DNA from: Diploscapter coronatus
Lineage: Eukaryota; Nematoda; Chromadorea; Rhabditida; Rhabditidae
DNA: 64,000 nt
NCBI GenBank assembly: GCA_964036155.1
Contig: OZ038422.1
Location: forward strand, 50,925,201 to 50,989,200
Reading direction: 5' to 3'
The first letter of the stretch is position 1. Every line of letters begins with the position of its first letter. Under the pieces are notes generated by a model. That model was not told the origin of the DNA. It saw nothing but the letters and a program-made list of their open reading frames with translations, and searched no databases. This document shows positions 49,760 to 60,915 of this stretch, in pieces. The position numbers and the translations under genes are program-made.

Positions 49760-52700
49760 ATGGGTCGCAAGTCTCGCAATCTGGTGCGTCGCGCCTTTCC
49801 CAACGAGGTTTGCACTTAAAGCGAGAAGATTCAATTTTTTCTAAAAAAAATAAATAATCTTGTTATAATATTTGACTCCGACAAGATAACGAATGTCAGA
49901 ATGTAACTTCGAAAATAAACTCTGTTATCGTTGTCTCAAATTCCGACAACAGACGTCGGAGTTGGTTATCTGGATTGTCATTTTGCAGAAGGTCAAGCTA
50001 GCGAAGATACTAATGAACGAAATGGAGAAATACGAGGTGCCGGGGATGAAGGCCGTCTTCACGCACAGGGACTTCCCCATTGACTCGCACGGGAATCGAT
50101 TCTTCATGGATTGGCAGGTAGAGAGAAATTTGAAATAAACTTACTTTTCTCCAAAAAAAAATAGTCCCATTTTTCTGATTTTGGGAGAAAAGTGCACAAG
50201 CTTTTAAGAACTACGAGGGATACTTGAATATATCCCACTAAAATTATTCCTTTTCTGATTTTGGGTTAAAAATACTCGTCTTTGAAAAAATTTGCAGTGA
50301 AAGTTATTACAAATGCTTCGAGTACTTTTTTTTTCAGAAAACCGCCCAATTTTGGGAGAAAAATACTTATTTCTGAGGAAAATTGCTCGAATTAGAAAAT
50401 AAATGGTTATTCAGCTCTCCGAAGTCCATCCCAAGTTGGCTGCCTGCGCCAGGGCGAAGACGCGTTTCCACGTGTTTCATAAAAGGACTGGGGTCAAGGT
50501 TGAAAATTTTTAAAATCAATTTTCAACTATTTTAAAAATTGACTTGAATTTTTTTTAAAAATCCTCGCTGAAAAACTTAAAATCAGATAATTTTAGGCGA
50601 TACTTCGCATCGAACAATTCAATTGCAAGTCTCCGGAAGATTGCGGCGTCTTCTGGGAGTACTACTTGCTGTCGAGGGTATGCATGTTAAAATTAAAACA
50701 ATATTTTGAAAAATTCTATAATGATCAAATTTTCCAGCTATTTTTCTGAGTTTTTAGATTTTTTTTTCAAAAATAAATTCAAGGTGCCCCGCTACGGCAA
50801 AATCACGAACAATATGGTGGACTCGGGCATCGTCAACATGGAAACATTCTACCCACTCGCCTTCGTCGTCACTGAGGCCAGGTATCACAAATAGACTAAT
50901 CGATAAGGGACGGGGCTGATTTTCAAAAATTACAATTTTACCGCACGACTCGTTTTGCAGACTCGGCCCAACGCTGCACGACGTGCTGACGATGTACGTA
51001 CAAAAGCCGGGCAAGACACTGCCCGCAACAGACGTCGCCAGAATCATTTACGACATGTTCTTGGTGGGAAAATTTCAGAAAAAATGAGAAAAACGGCTTC
51101 CTGTGCTAGTAGCCGGGTTTTATGGTCAGTGAATGCAGGCAAAGGAGAGAAATGAGAAAAAAAACCCGATCACTAGTACAAGCAGTTACTAATGCAGCGG
51201 GCCAAAAAACTGGCATCTTGAAAAATTCGTAAGGTTTCAATTTCACTTGCTATGGACTATCTCAGATTGCCATTTTTCCTAGTCTCACCTTTAACTGTGC
51301 CTTACAGTCTTACTAGGGAAGCGACCTTAGAGGTTGGGTGAGCTTTCGTAATGAAACCTTTACCATCTAAAAGAGCATCATTTTTGAGTCAAATGGTGTA
51401 ATTTTTAGCGGCGAAAAGGGTCTGGGTAGAAATTTAGGTAAGGTCGCTTCCCTAGTTAAAATGTTCAACTTATCTAAAATTTGCAGCTCGTGGAATTCGC
51501 CTACAAATCGGCAGATTTCGTGCTGGCGGACATTGAGCCGAAGCATTGGGTGTTCGACGTGCAGACGCGCTCGTTCGTCTGTCAGGACATGCTCGACTTC
51601 TATCACAGCTTCACGGAAAAGAAAAACATCATCCACTATAAAGGCTGCTCCAACTACGCTCCGATCAGACACCATGAATTGGGAGAACGTAAGGTTTTTG
51701 TAGTTTGGAAATTACGTAATAACATGCTGATGAAGTAGCGTAACTCAGTAGTTTGGTATAGAGAAGAAAGGAGAGCTTGAAAAAGTGAAAAGATATCATC
51801 CGTCTTTGGGAAATAATTTCTAATTTGTCAAGAATTTAGAAATAGTTTTTATTGGTTTTTTGGAGAACGACCTTATTTGCAGACCATAATATGTCTCTGC
51901 TGGACTCGTTCGAAATTCTACTTTATTTGGCTATTGACTTCTTGGATCAGTCCTTCTTCAAGCAGAACGGCACCAGCCTCAATGAGGTCAGACAAGAAAA
52001 CATCTTTTTTTCTTAATTTTTCTGATTTTGTTTTATGATTTCGTTTTCAGATCTACAAACTCAAACTGAAAATCCTGACACTCGATGACTCCATTCAGAA
52101 TAGATTTTCGGAACCGTGAGTTTTTTTTCTAAAGAAATAAAGTTGAAAAAGACTAGTGGAATCAGAAAAATCACAATCTCAATATTTTTAAAACTAAGGT
52201 AAAGAAAATTAGAAAAAAAAAGCTTTAAAAAATGAAAAAATGGAAGGATAAAAAACTCTAGAATCCTTTCCTACATCCGCGTGCTGCAGAAGTGCCGTGA
52301 TCCTGCCTCTCTGGCGAACAACCCGCTCGACGGCGCGCCACAGGCACTCATCAGAGAGTTCATTCGCGAGGTAAGTTGAAAGTCCCGGAGTAAACTCTAA
52401 TTTGATGTGAAAATCGAGAAATTTGGGACTTCAGTCTTATCTTCTTACCAATCTGATTTTTGTGATTTTTCCAGAATGTATATTTTCTATTTTTGTTCGT
52501 TTTACAAGCTCATTTTAGATGTTTCCTCTTCAGAATTTGCCATTTAAAAATCTTAAATACTTTGAAGTCAAAATAATATTTATCAAGAAAATTGAATTTA
52601 CCAAGAAACATAAAATTAAAAATCTTTTTCGGCATATTATCTTATAAAATCCTCAGATATCAAATAAAATCTAAGAAACTACCCACATCCTCTAAACTCA

Positions 52701-53778
52701 GTATTTTTGTTTATACGCTTCAAACTCTTCCAGCAATGGTTCATCTCGCTGCGTTCTGCAATCGAGTGTCTGGAGGAGCAGCCGCGTCACGACAAATCGA
52801 AGCCGTTCGGATTCGAGACAGACGTCGAGGGCAACGACCTCACGCAGGATGTAAGAATGCTTGAAAATTGGTATTTTCAATAAAAATCCTATTTTAGCCT
52901 AAATTAAAAAATTATTTTGTGCAGTTTTCTTTCTGCAAAAATATGAAAATTCTTGAAGAAATATCGTTTTATAGATTTTATGAAATTGGACAAACTAAGT
53001 CAATTTTTATAAAGAAAGAGCTTTAAAAATTCAAGAAGAGGGTCTTTTATTTAAAAAAAAAGGGCTGTGAGTACTTATGTCCCAAATGCTATTTCTCTCT
53101 TTCTTTCTCTAAGCCTCCCTATTTCCCTTTTCTCCCGTTTGGGACATAAATACTCATTTTATTTTTTTTTGGGACATAAGTTACTCGCAGCCAAAAAGGC
53201 CTTTTTATTTCGCAGATACTGTCATCGTTCTCGCGCGTCGCGGATACGAACAAGCGTCCTCTGATTGTGGAGACTGTGCAGATTGTGAAAGACGAGAGTG
53301 AAACGGACAGTGCGGAGAGGGTGAATGAGGGAAGGAAAGTGGCGGAGGAGGAATCCCCCAAAAAGCGAAAACGCCCCAGAGTCATGTTCAGGTACGATTA
53401 TTATTCTTATACCGTGATAAAAATAAGAAAGTGGAATAGAAGATTTTGGAAATATTTTCTCGAAGAGAATCAATGGTGACGAAGTAATAATTCACATGAA
53501 AATCATCTTCACTTTTCCCATCTCAACTTTACATCACTAAAGAAATAATGATAAATGCTATTGTTCATTTCACTATCTTAAAATTTGAGGCAAAAAGAAA
53601 AATAGAAAAAAATATAAGGTAAAAAATTTGCAGCGAAAGCGGCGAGATGAGGATCAGGAGAGACGGGGATAAGAGCGACTCCGACAAAGACGAGGAGAAA
53701 GTCGAGAAGAAGCCGCAGCAGAAGGAGAAGCTCTGGATCGACGACCCCGACGAAGCCATGATCCCCTTCTATTGGTGA
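49760..53778 (+). CDS. casein kinase 1/TTBK-like pseudokinase
   Basis: Thirteen exons: 49760-49807, 49989-50117, 50415-50498, 50597-50677, 50784-50881, 50961-51063, 51487-51688, 51883-51986, 52051-52115, 52262-52370, 52734-52850, 53216-53391, 53634-53778; 486 residues. The fold is read from motifs. The beta-3 strand is KAILRIE, with Arg91 where the VAIK lysine should be. A hinge region is GPTLHDVLTMY. The catalytic loop is LADIEPKHW, with Asp196 kept but no HRD or KxxN. The segment YKGCSNYAPIRHHELGE matches the CK1 signature in which RGT-RYAS-H--E precedes DD-WSL. No glycine loop or DFG is visible, so it is probably catalytically dead and a scaffold. The C-terminal 110 residues are charged, with a nuclear-signal-like PKKRKRPR. 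The acceptor TTTCAG at 49739 lies 21 bases before the ATG, suggesting trans-splicing. Confidence 0.8.
51092..51188. repeat. 97-bp hairpin in a pseudokinase intron
   Basis: ACGGCTTCCTGTGCTAGTAG at 51093 pairs imperfectly with the reverse complement of the sequence ending at 51188 (CCCGATCACTAGTACAAGCA). It lies in the intron between 51063 and 51487. Confidence 0.65.
51312..51456. repeat. inverted repeat with perfect 18-bp arms
   Basis: ACTAGGGAAGCGACCTTA at 51312-51329 and its exact reverse complement at 51439-51456, in the same intron and ending 30 bp before the exon at 51487. MITE-like. Confidence 0.8.
53063..53192. repeat. 130-bp inverted repeat with a third internal copy
   Basis: GGCTGTGAGTACTTATGTCC at 53063 pairs with the sequence ending GGGACATAAGTTACTCGCAG near 53190. 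A third related piece, TTTGGGACATAAATACTC, lies at about 53139. The element ends 23 bp before the acceptor of the exon at 53216, so it supplies part of that intron's 3' end. Confidence 0.75.
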
Positions 53779-54298
53779 ATGAGGCCGTTTTCTGGAAAAT
53801 TTCAACATTCCACATTCTTGCCTTCTTTATTTTTACGTAAAGTTTAGCTAAATTCAAAAATATTACATCCCCTCCTATTTTAGTCTTTTTTCCTATTTTC
53901 GGTAAGTCTGAAATTTTATTGAGCTATCCCCATAAATACACTATTTCTTAGGTTAAGCTAGGAAATATCAGATTTTCTTCCAATCTCAAGAAAGATTGCT
54001 GAAATTCTTTAACTTTTTTTCTTTTTATTGATGTGTTACTTTCAAGTTTTCCCTCGTATTGCTAACAACAATTCATAGTATTAGGTTATTGTTATTTTTT
54101 CCTGTTATCGTTGTCGATTGTTATCCTAATCATTTTTATCCACGATAGTAAACTTTGTTAAACTAGTGACTTGATTTAAGCCCTCTCACCGAAAATGGTT
54201 AGTTTCCTCTAATTGAGATAATTAGGCTAATTCGCCTTTTTGTGAGGATAATTAAATCTGCGATAATTGGAGTAATTAGCTCGACGATAATTGATCAA
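53779..54298. other. spacer between convergent genes
   Basis: 520 bp between the pseudokinase stop and the stop of the minus-strand 134-residue gene. T-rich; holds the two 3' UTRs. No gene seen. Confidence 0.5.
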
Positions 54299-54930
54299 TT
54301 AGGGCGTTTTGTGAGACTTGTCTTTGCGCACCTTCGTGATCACTCGCTTCATGTAGGAGGCGAGTTCTGGAATAACGTTTTTCAATGACGTCTTTTAAGG
54401 GCGTCATAAAATTACCAGATCCGTTGAGCGTCTGAACGACGTGCTGTCGGGCGCGACATTGGAATCTGACGTGCGTGGCGAAACCGGCGAAAGGCGCCGA
54501 AAGGTACTGCACGCGACGCTCCTCACAGACGTAGTACTGGAAAAGGCGTCATGTTTTAAAAGAACACTCGTTCAAAAGGCGTTATATTTTACCTGTTTGA
54601 TGCGAATTTGCATGGCGCGTTTCGCCTCGGGCAGGGCGTATCGTGGCGTCATCTTTACACTGTCTCCGTTGAGTGGCGTCGACGACGAGAAGGCGGGCGG
54701 CAGATCGATCGAACTGAAGGATAATGGTAGTTTTTGGTGGCGTCAGGATTCAGATGATGTCTAACGTCGGACTACAAATTACCTGCTGCTAGGCTCGATG
54801 TAACTCGAGTAGACTTCCATTGGGGTGCCTTCTGAATTTTGATGAGGTCTTGACGTCAACTTTTGATGACGTCATTTTTCGAACCTTCGATCGCGGTCTC
54901 CAGTTCGGTTTTCACGTCGTTCGACTCCAT
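54299..54930 (-). CDS. unrecognised 134-residue protein
   Basis: Exons (minus order): 54885-54930, 54783-54831, 54593-54713, 54416-54536, 54299-54366; phases 1, 0, 0, 1 close and TAA is at 54299-54301. The first 55 residues are acidic and Ser-rich (MESNDVKTELETAIEE). A compact conserved-looking core follows: YALPEAKRAMQIRIKQYY, VCEERRVQYLSAPFAGF and RFQCRARQHVVQTLNG. The basic tail is MKRVITKVRKDKSHKTP. There is no signal peptide or membrane segment. I do not recognise the family. GTAG at 54936 just before the ATG may be a trans-splice site. It lies 373 bp downstream of rfc-2 on the same strand, so it could be the second gene of an operon. Confidence 0.75.
54851..54874. promoter_or_regulatory. 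two perfect CRE palindromes
   Basis: TGACGTCA at 54851-54858 and again at 54867-54874, in intron 1 of the 134-residue gene, 16 bp apart start to start. This is the CREB/ATF consensus. Function here is inferred only from the sequence. Confidence 0.5.
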
Positions 54931-55303
54931 CGTGACTACGGCGGAAATGGAGCGATTTTTGTAAAAAAAAAAAAAAAACCATGTTGGTCAAAAATTCAAA
55001 TTTGTACTTGTTGTTCAAAAATTGATTTTTTGTGCGATTTTTCATAAAATCCTTCATTCCATCGGACAAAATATAAGTGACAAAGTTGAGATTTCAAGAT
55101 GATCGAATTTGAGGTACTCGTAATGTAAAACTGATCAGACTCAGACCTAGGCAGACTTTCAGCTAAAGCAAAATCATGAGAGAATGGAGTACCAAAAGCG
55201 CAAATTTGTATTGGAAATTGATACATGGGGGGTCCGCAAAAGAATTTTGATTTTAGTCCTGTCTAGATCTGAATTTGTCAAAAAAGTGGGTGGGGCTTAA
55301 TTT
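54931..55303. other. spacer between rfc-2 and the 134-residue gene
   Basis: 373 bp between same-strand genes with a run of 16 A at 54963-54978. No other gene seen. It could be an operon intercistronic region (longer than the usual 100 bp) or an independent promoter. Confidence 0.45.
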
Positions 55304-57650
55304 TTACGGCTCCTTGGTCTGGCACAACTTGGCGACGAGACCCGAGAGCTGGACGAGAGTGGAGAGACCTTCCACGACTCGGATGTGGCACAGACCGATT
55401 TCCTGAAAATTTTTGGGGATCACGGTAATTTTGAATACATATTGGAATTTTTTGATCCAAAGTTATCACTAATAAAATTTTATAAGAAATCTCCTTTTAG
55501 TAAATTTTGAAACTTATTAAAACATTTAAAATTACCCTAATGAATTCCATGCGTTTGCCCTCAGACAGCGCGGGGATTTCGATGTTTTTGACGATGCGGA
55601 ACAGGGTCGAGATGATGTCATCGGGCGAGTACCCGGCCCTGAAAAATTTAAGAAATTTGAAAAAGCGGTTGTATCGTTAAATACGAAATAATATGGGAAA
55701 AGATTCTTTGCTTTATCATCCCCTATATTATTTCTTATGTAGCTACTTTTCCAGGTTGTCAAAATTTATATAATTTTTGGTGCAAATTTATTCAAAGTTT
55801 CAAACCTGTAGAGATCGTGAATGACCTTGCAGGCTTCGGGCATTTCGCCCTTTGTGCAACTCGTAATCATGTCGATGATCAACTGGGGATGCGGCGCGTC
55901 ACACACCTAGAAAATAAATATTAAAAAACAATTCTTTCATCGTATTTTTAAGTGCTTTGGGAAAAGACTGATCTAAAAAAGATTTCGAAAAGAACAATTT
56001 TTATTATCTTTATTTTATCATTTTTACGAAAGACTACAGTATAAAATCTTAAAGGGGAAATATTTTTTTAAATGAGAAGTCTGATTTTTACCTTGAAAAC
56101 ATTTTCCGAGGACACGAACTCGTACCCATTGACGGTGCACTGCAGGTTGTTCAGAGCCTGACGCATGTCTCCCTCCGCAGTGAAGAGAAGGGCCTGCATG
56201 CCTTTGTCGTCGTAACGGACCTGTGATTTTAAGATAAATCACAGAACATTTAAAAACAAGTTTTAAATATTGGTGTTCCTCTATTCGTATCCAATTTCAA
56301 ACGGAATATTCATCATAAGTTTCACAATTATAGGATATTTCAAGATAAACTCTTCAAATGCTACTGTTCTGATACCACAAGCAATTTTCATAAAGACCGT
56401 TTCGCTATGCTCAAAGATATTAGGATTCAAATAAAAAGTTCAATTAATTTTCGAGTCTTTACCCTTAAAAATAAACCAACCTCTTCTTTTTCGCAGACGT
56501 ACATCAGCCTAGCCAGCATCTCTGCGTCGGTTAGTCTCTTGTAGCGGAGCAGGGCGCAGCGGGATTGGATCGGTTCTAAAATTGTTCTTCATTTTTCCGA
56601 ATTTTTTCAAAATTGGAAAATACCGATGATTTTCTCAGAGTTATTGCACGCCAGGACGAATCGCGTAGTGCTCGAATAGAGTTCCATTGTTCTTCTCAGG
56701 GCCTGAAATAGTCTTTTATTCGACTACCAGTTTCTTGAGAATGTCTCTTTTTATCGATACTATCTTGATTTTTAAGGCTTATGAATTTTTCAAAAATCGA
56801 CTGAAAGCGAAAAAAATCCGAAAATTCAGCGACAAATGAGGAAAACACAGACCTGCTGCGCTCCCTCAGTCATGGAATCTGCTTCATCCAAAATGATGAT
56901 CTTGTGCATTTTCTCGGGCAGCGTTACCCTCTGCTGGGCGAAGTTTTTGATCTTGTTCCGAACGACGTCGATTCCACTGCAAATTTTCCAATTTCTAATG
57001 TTATTATTATTTTTAATTTGATTTTCCTTCATCTTTGCTTTGTTTTCTAACTTTATTCTTTCTTTTTCTCTCTCCATTCTAGTCGTTCTCATGAACTCTT
57101 TGCCTATTTTTCTGTATTGTTTTTTAAGGTTTTGCTTGATCTTTGCCTTTATTTGTTCTATCTTCTCACCGTTCATCCGACGCGTTCAGCTCAATCACAG
57201 CCTCTTTGATGTGCTTGCCCAGAATCTCGTTCGCCATCGCCCAGACAGAGGTCGTTTTGCCACAACCGGGCGGACCCTGAAAATTCGATTCTCATCATTT
57301 CTCAATTGTTTCTAGAATATAAAATTCAAAAACACATTTCTGCCCTAGTTTAGCTACAATTTAGCATATTTTATCACGTTTGGCATAATGTAACTTGCAG
57401 TAATCGTACTTCATTTACAAACCCGCTGCTTCAATGGAACTTTATGATTTGTAATTTTCTAATTTTTTCAAAACTCACCGAAATGATGATATTGGGGATG
57501 TTGCCATTTTGAGCGAGCACCTGAAATTTTTAGTTTTGAAAAAATAAATTCAAAAGTTCGCACCTTGAGTCTTTTGATGGTCGGTTCGTTGCCGACGACG
57601 TCTTCGAGACGCTGCGGACGATACTTTTCCACCCACGGAACCAGGGACAT
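55304..57650 (-). CDS. rfc-2: replication factor C subunit 2 (clamp loader)
   Basis: Exons (minus order): 57564-57650, 57479-57520, 57170-57276, 56853-56976, 56624-56702, 56481-56575, 56092-56220, 55806-55906, 55536-55638, 55304-55402; 321 residues, normal for the small RFC subunits. RFC box II is [18 protein letters not shown]. Walker A is GPPGCGKTT (44-52), Walker [10 protein letters not shown], the RFC SRC motif is in [12 protein letters not shown] and sensor 2 is in [13 protein letters not shown]. These match human RFC2 (RFC40) more closely than RFC4 or RFC5. The RFC pentamer opens PCNA and loads it at primer-template junctions in S phase. Transcribed divergently from dvc-1. Confidence 0.96.
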
Positions 57651-58009
57651 CCCTTAATTATCATAATTAGCTAAGTATCGGCTTAGTTGCCCTAATTAAC
57701 GCGATAATTACTCCAAATCAAAGGAAAATCAAAAAGAAATAAACGAAAATAGAGTTTCCCGCAATTTCCGCAATGCACAATTCAAAACGCATTTCTGTCG
57801 TTGCTTCTTCAAAGTCATCGATTTATCGATTTTCTACGATCTTCTTGAATTTTTTTTTAGGGATTTTTGTTGAAGAAATAACTAAAATTTTGTATAAAGG
57901 TAAAAAATCGACAAAAAATAGGCGATTTTGCGACATTTCGTCCAAAAAATCGTTGAAAAGACGGAGAAATCGTGGTTTTTGTCGACTTCTGAAAGTTTTA
58001 GGCAGGAAA
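57651..58009. promoter_or_regulatory. 359-bp bidirectional promoter, rfc-2 / dvc-1
   Basis: The interval between the two opposite start codons. It is AT-rich with one clear factor site (E2F-type, 57755). TTTTAG at 57996-58001 is the probable trans-splice acceptor of dvc-1. Both products act at replication forks. Confidence 0.7.
57755..57762 (+). promoter_or_regulatory. E2F-type site TTTCCCGC
   Basis: Exact match to the E2F/DP consensus TTTSSCGC, followed by a weaker ATTTCCGC. It is about 105 bp from the rfc-2 ATG and 250 bp from the dvc-1 ATG. E2F sites are typical of S-phase genes such as RFC subunits. Confidence 0.6.
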
Positions 58010-60103
58010 ATGTCAACTCCGCCCGAGGAGGACCTGACACATCCTCGCTGGGAGCTCATCGACCCCACACCCGATGTGCACGCGCTCTTCAAGGAGTTCG
58101 ACCGGAGGTGCTTTTACATGAAGAAATTTCAAAAATTCACGATTTTGCAAAAGTTTCCCTCATTCTAAAAATATTTGGTTAGAATAGCTCTAAATTCGAC
58201 AATAATGCCTTCTTTGTAATTTTTTTTTCAAAAAAATGCAGATTCTTCAATGAACGCCTCATCAACCAGTGCTACTTGACGTGGAGCCCTCGGATGACGA
58301 CGTGAGTGGATTCTGAGTCCGTGTTGTCTAATTGCTGTGCTTCTTTCAGATGTGCGGGGATTTGCAAGTACGAGGGCACGAATCGCTACGGAATGTGCAC
58401 GATCTCGCTTTCGAAGCCCCTTCTGACTCTGAGACCTCGTTCTGGTGAGAAAATAAACCCTAAAAATCAAACAATTTTTAAGAAAATATACTGCAGTCTA
58501 CAGTTATCCTCAACCGTTCTTCTGAGAAAAGTCAACTTTCTTTTTTTTTCAAAAAAAAAAAGTACTTTTTATAAGTAATAAAGGGCGCGGTTAATTACAG
58601 TAATCCTCGAAAATTTCAGATCTCGTCGAAACTCTGCTGCACGAGATGATCCACGCGTATCTGTTCATCACCGAGGGCTGCAGAAACAGAGATGGCACTG
58701 ATGGACATGGACCGAGATTCCAGGAGCATATGTGCAGGTACGCAGAAAAAGGCCTGAGAATTGAAAATCGAAAAAAAAATATATATATATATTATCAAAC
58801 TGCTCTAAGACTAGACTCACTGAAAACTTGCTTATTTTCGAGTAACAACGCCTACTTTTTACTACGTGTCGAATGTTAGAGGGATCAGATTTCAAATTTG
58901 TACTTTGTATTTTGTTTTTTTTTTAAGAATCAACCGCATAGCGAACACCAACATCACCATCTACCATTCGTTCCACCAAGAAGTCGCACACTACAAGAGA
59001 CACGTTTGGAGGTAGGAAAAGTGTGGAGCAGCTTTGCAAAACATTTTTTAAATTCTATAAAATGCGACAGGGTTTTAACGGAAAGGTTTAGATGTAACGG
59101 TCCATGCCGTGCTCGGGCTCCGTATTTCGGCTTCGTGCGTCGGGCGATGAATCGGGCCCCCGGAAGAAATGACCCCTGGTTCGCCAACCATCAGGTTCGA
59201 GATTCTAACATTTTTAAGTTCGACCTCGTTCTAAACAGTTTGAAACTGCGTCCTACTTTAAAAAGATGATTTTAAGAGAACTTTATGCCTGACCTCATTT
59301 TAGATCAAGCTTTTAAAGCTAAGGTTGTCTAAAAATATTCCGATTATGCATGTCTTGTGAATAAAAAAAACTTGGAAGAAATAAATCTGATTTTTTTCAA
59401 TTTTTAATTCAGGCCACCTGCCACGGAACCTTCGTGAAAATCAAGGAACCTGAACCGAGTGGGAACAAGGCTGGAACCTCGGGAACTGGGAAAGGAGGAA
59501 ATGCTGAAAAGAAACCCAGAAAGAGGCCCAACAAAGAGGTAGGATTTAAATTTTGTCTATTTTCAAGAATAAAACGCCAGGAAGTTCAAAATTCTCCCTC
59601 GAAGAAGGTCAACAAGCCGCTCAACACGCTCGACAATTATTTCACTGGACAGAGGTCAGGGTATTCCTTTCAAAATAAAAAAAATAGAAACCTCTACTCT
59701 AACTATTTTAAAAATGAATACAACTTGTTAGTTATCCCTAGAAAAGAATGGAAATTAATTTTTAGCGGCTCAATTTCCGTTTCTGGAAGCGACGTGAACT
59801 TTGTGGGTGGAATGATGAATTCCGGAAGCATCAATGTTACGTCGCACGACGTCAAGAATCAGGTGGGGATTTTTAGACAACGTCATTAACCAGAGTACTG
59901 TTTAAATTGTAAAATTACAGTAATCTTGAAATTTTCAGCTGCGTTCCGTTTGGGGAAACCAGATGACGTCGACGTCCGAACCGACGATCATCGAGTTGGA
60001 TTCTGATTTCGACGACGACAATGACGACATCGAAGTGATCAGGAAGGGAGGTCTGAGTCCGAGAACCATGCTCAGGAACGTCTGGGGCAACAAGCGAATT
60101 TGA
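58010..60103 (+). CDS. dvc-1: Spartan-type DNA-protein crosslink metalloprotease
   Basis: Exons 58010-58107, 58242-58301, 58350-58444, 58620-58737, 58928-59011, 59092-59194, 59413-59538, 59581-59654, 59766-59862, 59939-60103; 339 residues. The SprT domain covers residues 20-185. The zinc-binding HExxH is HEMIH at 92-96 and a third His lies in TDGHGPRFQ. A zinc-ribbon-like part has CNGPCRARAPYFG and CHGTF. A basic linker (KKPRKRPNK) follows, then a PIP-box-like TLDNYF with Leu where the usual Gln would be. A repeated LRSVWGN / LRNVWGN motif and an acidic stretch lie near the end. No UBZ finger is visible at the C-terminus. SPRTN/DVC-1 degrades proteins crosslinked to DNA at stalled forks, with p97/CDC-48. 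Confidence 0.95.
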
Positions 60104-60915
60104 CTACGGGTATTTGGGAATGGCGTTATGACTTTTTAAAAGGCGTCATTTTTTCAGATGGCGTTATTTTTAAAGGCCCCACTTTTATTTGTCATAACGC
60201 CATTTCTTCATCTACAATTCTGTAAATTTCCATTTTTGAGACTAGAACTTTTAGAACTGATTAGCTCTTTATCGGGTTGCTTATTCTTGTGATGATCAAG
60301 GCCTTTCATTATTTGATCTTGACTCAAATTTTTAAAGGGCACTTTTAGGAATTTTTGAAAAGTAGCCTTTTTTAATTTTTATCAAACTGACATATTCTCG
60401 AACTCGGTTTTATGCAAACGTGTAGAATTTTTGAAAAGTGCGGGGCGATTGAGAAATTTAATTTTAGGCTCTGACCCCTTTTTCCATGCTCACATTTGTC
60501 GAATTATTTTGGAACAATAAACATAAGCCTCGTTTGAAAATAATTGTTTATTTCTAGCGGACGGTTTGGAGTGGTGATGAAAAAACTGGGGAAACAATAA
60601 AGTGACTCTCCTGGAAACATTTCAATTTACAAAGACCTGTTTAATTTTCCAGGATAGTAAAAAATCAACAACTTACTAGGATCAACAATCAATGATTTTG
60701 ACGAGAATGAGAACGAGACGGATCAAATTCAAAGTTTCGGGATTTTTCCTGAAGCTTTGAAAAAATAAAAGGAATAAATTTGAGCCCTATCTAAATGGAT
60801 TTTGAATATGAACCATGAGTTTACGATATTTTTTACCTAATTCCTAATTTCTGAAGAAAACGATTTCATTAAAATCTGAAAGTCTGGCGGTTTGAGGCAC
60901 TTCTCTGAATAATTT
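60104..60915. other. spacer between convergent dvc-1 and tomm-20
   Basis: 812 bp holding both 3' UTRs. A perfect 14-bp inverted repeat (60119-60204) lies 16 bp after the dvc-1 stop, and AATAAA occurs at 60516. No gene seen. Confidence 0.5.
60119..60204 (+). repeat. inverted repeat in the dvc-1 3' UTR
   Basis: AATGGCGTTATGAC at 60119-60132 and its perfect reverse complement at 60191-60204. Two internal pieces (GGCGTCAT, ATGGCGTTAT) are variants of the arm. Confidence 0.75.

Noticed and set aside
49569..49844. Plus-strand open frame starting 49572 before the pseudokinase
   Set aside because: Not in frame with the kinase exons. The region holds a probable trans-splice acceptor at 49739 and looks like promoter or outron.
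57823..58092. 89-codon minus-strand frame over the rfc-2/dvc-1 interval
   Set aside because: Overlaps the dvc-1 first exon in antisense and has no splice or family support.
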